From the NCBI GenBank assembly GCA_937973935.1, contig CALJJF010000224.1, forward strand, positions 1 through 22,337: a stretch of DNA of 22,337 nt, in the 5' to 3' direction. This document shows, in pieces, positions 21,349-22,337 of this stretch. A program made the translations under genes and the position numbers. The notes beneath the pieces were generated by a model, which made no database searches, had not been told where the DNA came from, and was given only the letters and a program-made list of their open reading frames with translations. Source of the DNA: MKRK01 sp001896915 (GTDB taxonomy: Bacteria > Bacillota > Clostridia > Oscillospirales > Acutalibacteraceae). Numbering within the stretch: the first letter of the stretch is position 1; each line of letters opens with the position of its first letter.

Positions 21349-22337
21349 ATGTTAGATATATTTACGCAAGTGCAAGCAAACAATTACGCAGCCCAGCTGC
21401 AAGCCTTCCTGTCGTATTTCATTCCCGCTTGCTTGATTACAGCCGGTGTAATTCTTGTATTGGCTATCGTACTGAACATCGGTTGGTTCACAACGCCGAT
21501 TTCTGCGATCAATCAGATCAGGTCACGCCGCTATGTCAAAAAGGCTATGAAAAACGAAAAACTGCAAAACATTGTCGAGAAAGCAGGCTATGCTTATGAT
21601 TTCGGACAGGATATTTTCTTTTCCACCATGAACCCCTGGCAGCGGAAAATGGGATTTTGCCGATTGTATGACGAAGCCGCCGCACCCATGGGTATGATTG
21701 TGGACAGCGAGCCCTTTTATTTCTACTATGACGGAAAGAACTGGATGATTGAGTTATGGAAGGGTCAATACGATCTGACCACGGGCGCCGAAATCGGTAT
21801 TTATACCAGTGAGGGAGAACCCTTTGATCGACCGGAAAAGGAATTTTATCATTGCGCTGACGACAACGACCGGCTCACGATGTCCTACACCCTTTATAAA
21901 AACAAACAGGTATTGTTCAAGAGGGCGGAAAAGCACTGGTGGTTGACCGGATTTTCCCTGGGCGAGTTTTCGAGCCCCAAGGAACTGACCATGGACATCT
22001 ACATCACCTTAAAAGACAAAACCATGCTGATAGCATTCATCAATGCCCTGGAGGATGCAGGCTATACTAAGGGCGAATATAAAACCTTTTTGAATACCGT
22101 AAAAATGTCCTTTGGCAAACCTCATTCCGAGCAGCCTATTACAAGAACGGCAGCAACAGATTTTCTGATCCAGCAAAAAAACTTTCTGCTTTGCAAGGAA
22201 TTTGTTAATCTGACAGCGGACGAAGAAACCATCGACGATATCTTGCGGCTTCTTGAAGACACCAAGCCCGATATGCTGGAGCATTTGGCTAAAATGGGGC
22301 GGCCAGAAGCACTGTATCAAAAAGCAGATAAGGGTGA
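21349..22337 (+). CDS. DUF4474-family protein, 5' part (runs off right edge)
   Basis: An open frame from ATG 21349 to the window end, 329 codons without a stop. GGAG eight bases upstream favours this ATG over the one at 21343. One membrane helix lies near the N-terminus (about residues 25-46: FIPACLITAGVILVLAIVL), followed by a soluble domain that I recognise as DUF4474, common in Clostridia and of unknown function: AYDFGQDIFFSTMNPWQRKM, FCRLYDEAAAPMGMIVDSEP, MIELWKGQYDLTTGAEIGIY, KHWWLTGFSLGEFSSPKELT, and the later NTVKMSFGKPHSEQP and TDFLIQQKNFLLC. The many aromatic and WKGQYD-type residues suggest a compact beta-rich domain. It is divergent from the small membrane protein; nothing downstream is visible. 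Confidence 0.85.
   Translation, partial: MLDIFTQVQANNYAAQLQAFLSYFIPACLITAGVILVLAIVLNIGWFTTPISAINQIRSRRYVKKAMKNEKLQNIVEKAGYAYDFGQDIFFSTMNPWQRKMGFCRLYDEAAAPMGMIVDSEPFYFYYDGKNWMIELWKGQYDLTTGAEIGIYTSEGEPFDRPEKEFYHCADDNDRLTMSYTLYKNKQVLFKRAEKHWWLTGFSLGEFSSPKELTMDIYITLKDKTMLIAFINALEDAGYTKGEYKTFLNTVKMSFGKPHSEQPITRTAATDFLIQQKNFLLCKEFVNLTADEETIDDILRLLEDTKPDMLEHLAKMGRPEALYQKADKG

Noticed and set aside
21282..21599. A 105-codon plus-strand frame at the start of the DUF4474 gene
   Set aside because: It lies out of frame with the DUF4474 reading frame, which shows conserved protein sequence and a proper ribosome binding site.
1..22337. Search for tRNA or rRNA genes, insertion sequences and CRISPR arrays
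   Set aside because: By eye I found no cloverleaf with a TTCGA-type arm, no rRNA segment, no transposase frame with flanking repeats and no spaced repeats; a dedicated search tool could still find something subtle.

Overview
The window looks like chromosomal DNA of an anaerobic, low-to-mid-GC Firmicute of class Clostridia. An Oscillospiraceae/Ruminococcaceae-type organism is the likeliest source, but that is an inference. The reasons are a clostridial pyruvate:ferredoxin oxidoreductase, xylose catabolism genes, cohesin- and dockerin-type extracellular domains, a Bce-type peptide-resistance module, strong AGGAGG-type ribosome binding sites and many intrinsic terminators. I see no tRNA, rRNA, CRISPR array, insertion sequence or prophage.

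Layout. (1) 1-2299 (+): the 3' two-thirds of xylA and complete xylB, translationally coupled. (2) 2370-6867 (-): a four-gene Bce-type module (response regulator, intramembrane-sensing kinase, ABC ATPase, ABC permease). It has a clear promoter at 7045-7073 and a structured leader of about 170 nt. A second, weaker promoter-like site lies in the kinase/ATPase gap. (3) 7284-8039 (+): a secreted, Thr-rich CAP/SCP-domain protein, divergent from the Bce module. (4) 8100-9284 (-): a YibE/F-family membrane protein whose ribosome binding site can be sequestered by an inverted repeat. (5) 9415-12823 (-): two overlapping genes, a membrane-anchored cohesin-like protein and a large secreted metallophosphatase ending in cohesin-like and dockerin domains. 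(6) 12971-13897 (-): an uncharacterised 185-residue protein and a VOC-fold protein. (7) 13965-14517 (-): queT, the queuosine-precursor transporter, directly behind a recognisable preQ1-I riboswitch. (8) 14600-15955 (-): a CNNM/CorC-type transporter with a strong promoter. (9) 16318-19872 (+): pyruvate:ferredoxin oxidoreductase, with its own promoter and two successive 3' hairpins. (10) 20016-20905: a divergent pair, a YpsA/DUF1273 SLOG protein (-) and a 68-residue Xre-type regulator (+), each with a near-consensus promoter. (11) 20944-22337: a small two-helix membrane protein (-) and a DUF4474-family protein (+) that runs off the right edge.

How the genes work together. XylA and XylB turn xylose into xylulose 5-phosphate. 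Carbon that reaches pyruvate is oxidised by the ferredoxin oxidoreductase. In the Bce module the permease probably acts as both sensor and detoxifier, with the kinase and regulator controlling the transporter genes. The anchor/phosphatase pair is the most unusual unit: it has the parts of a one-enzyme cohesin-dockerin display system, but nothing in the sequence proves that the two bind. The preQ1-I aptamer in front of queT is the firmest regulatory discovery and assigns the transporter's substrate class independently of protein similarity.
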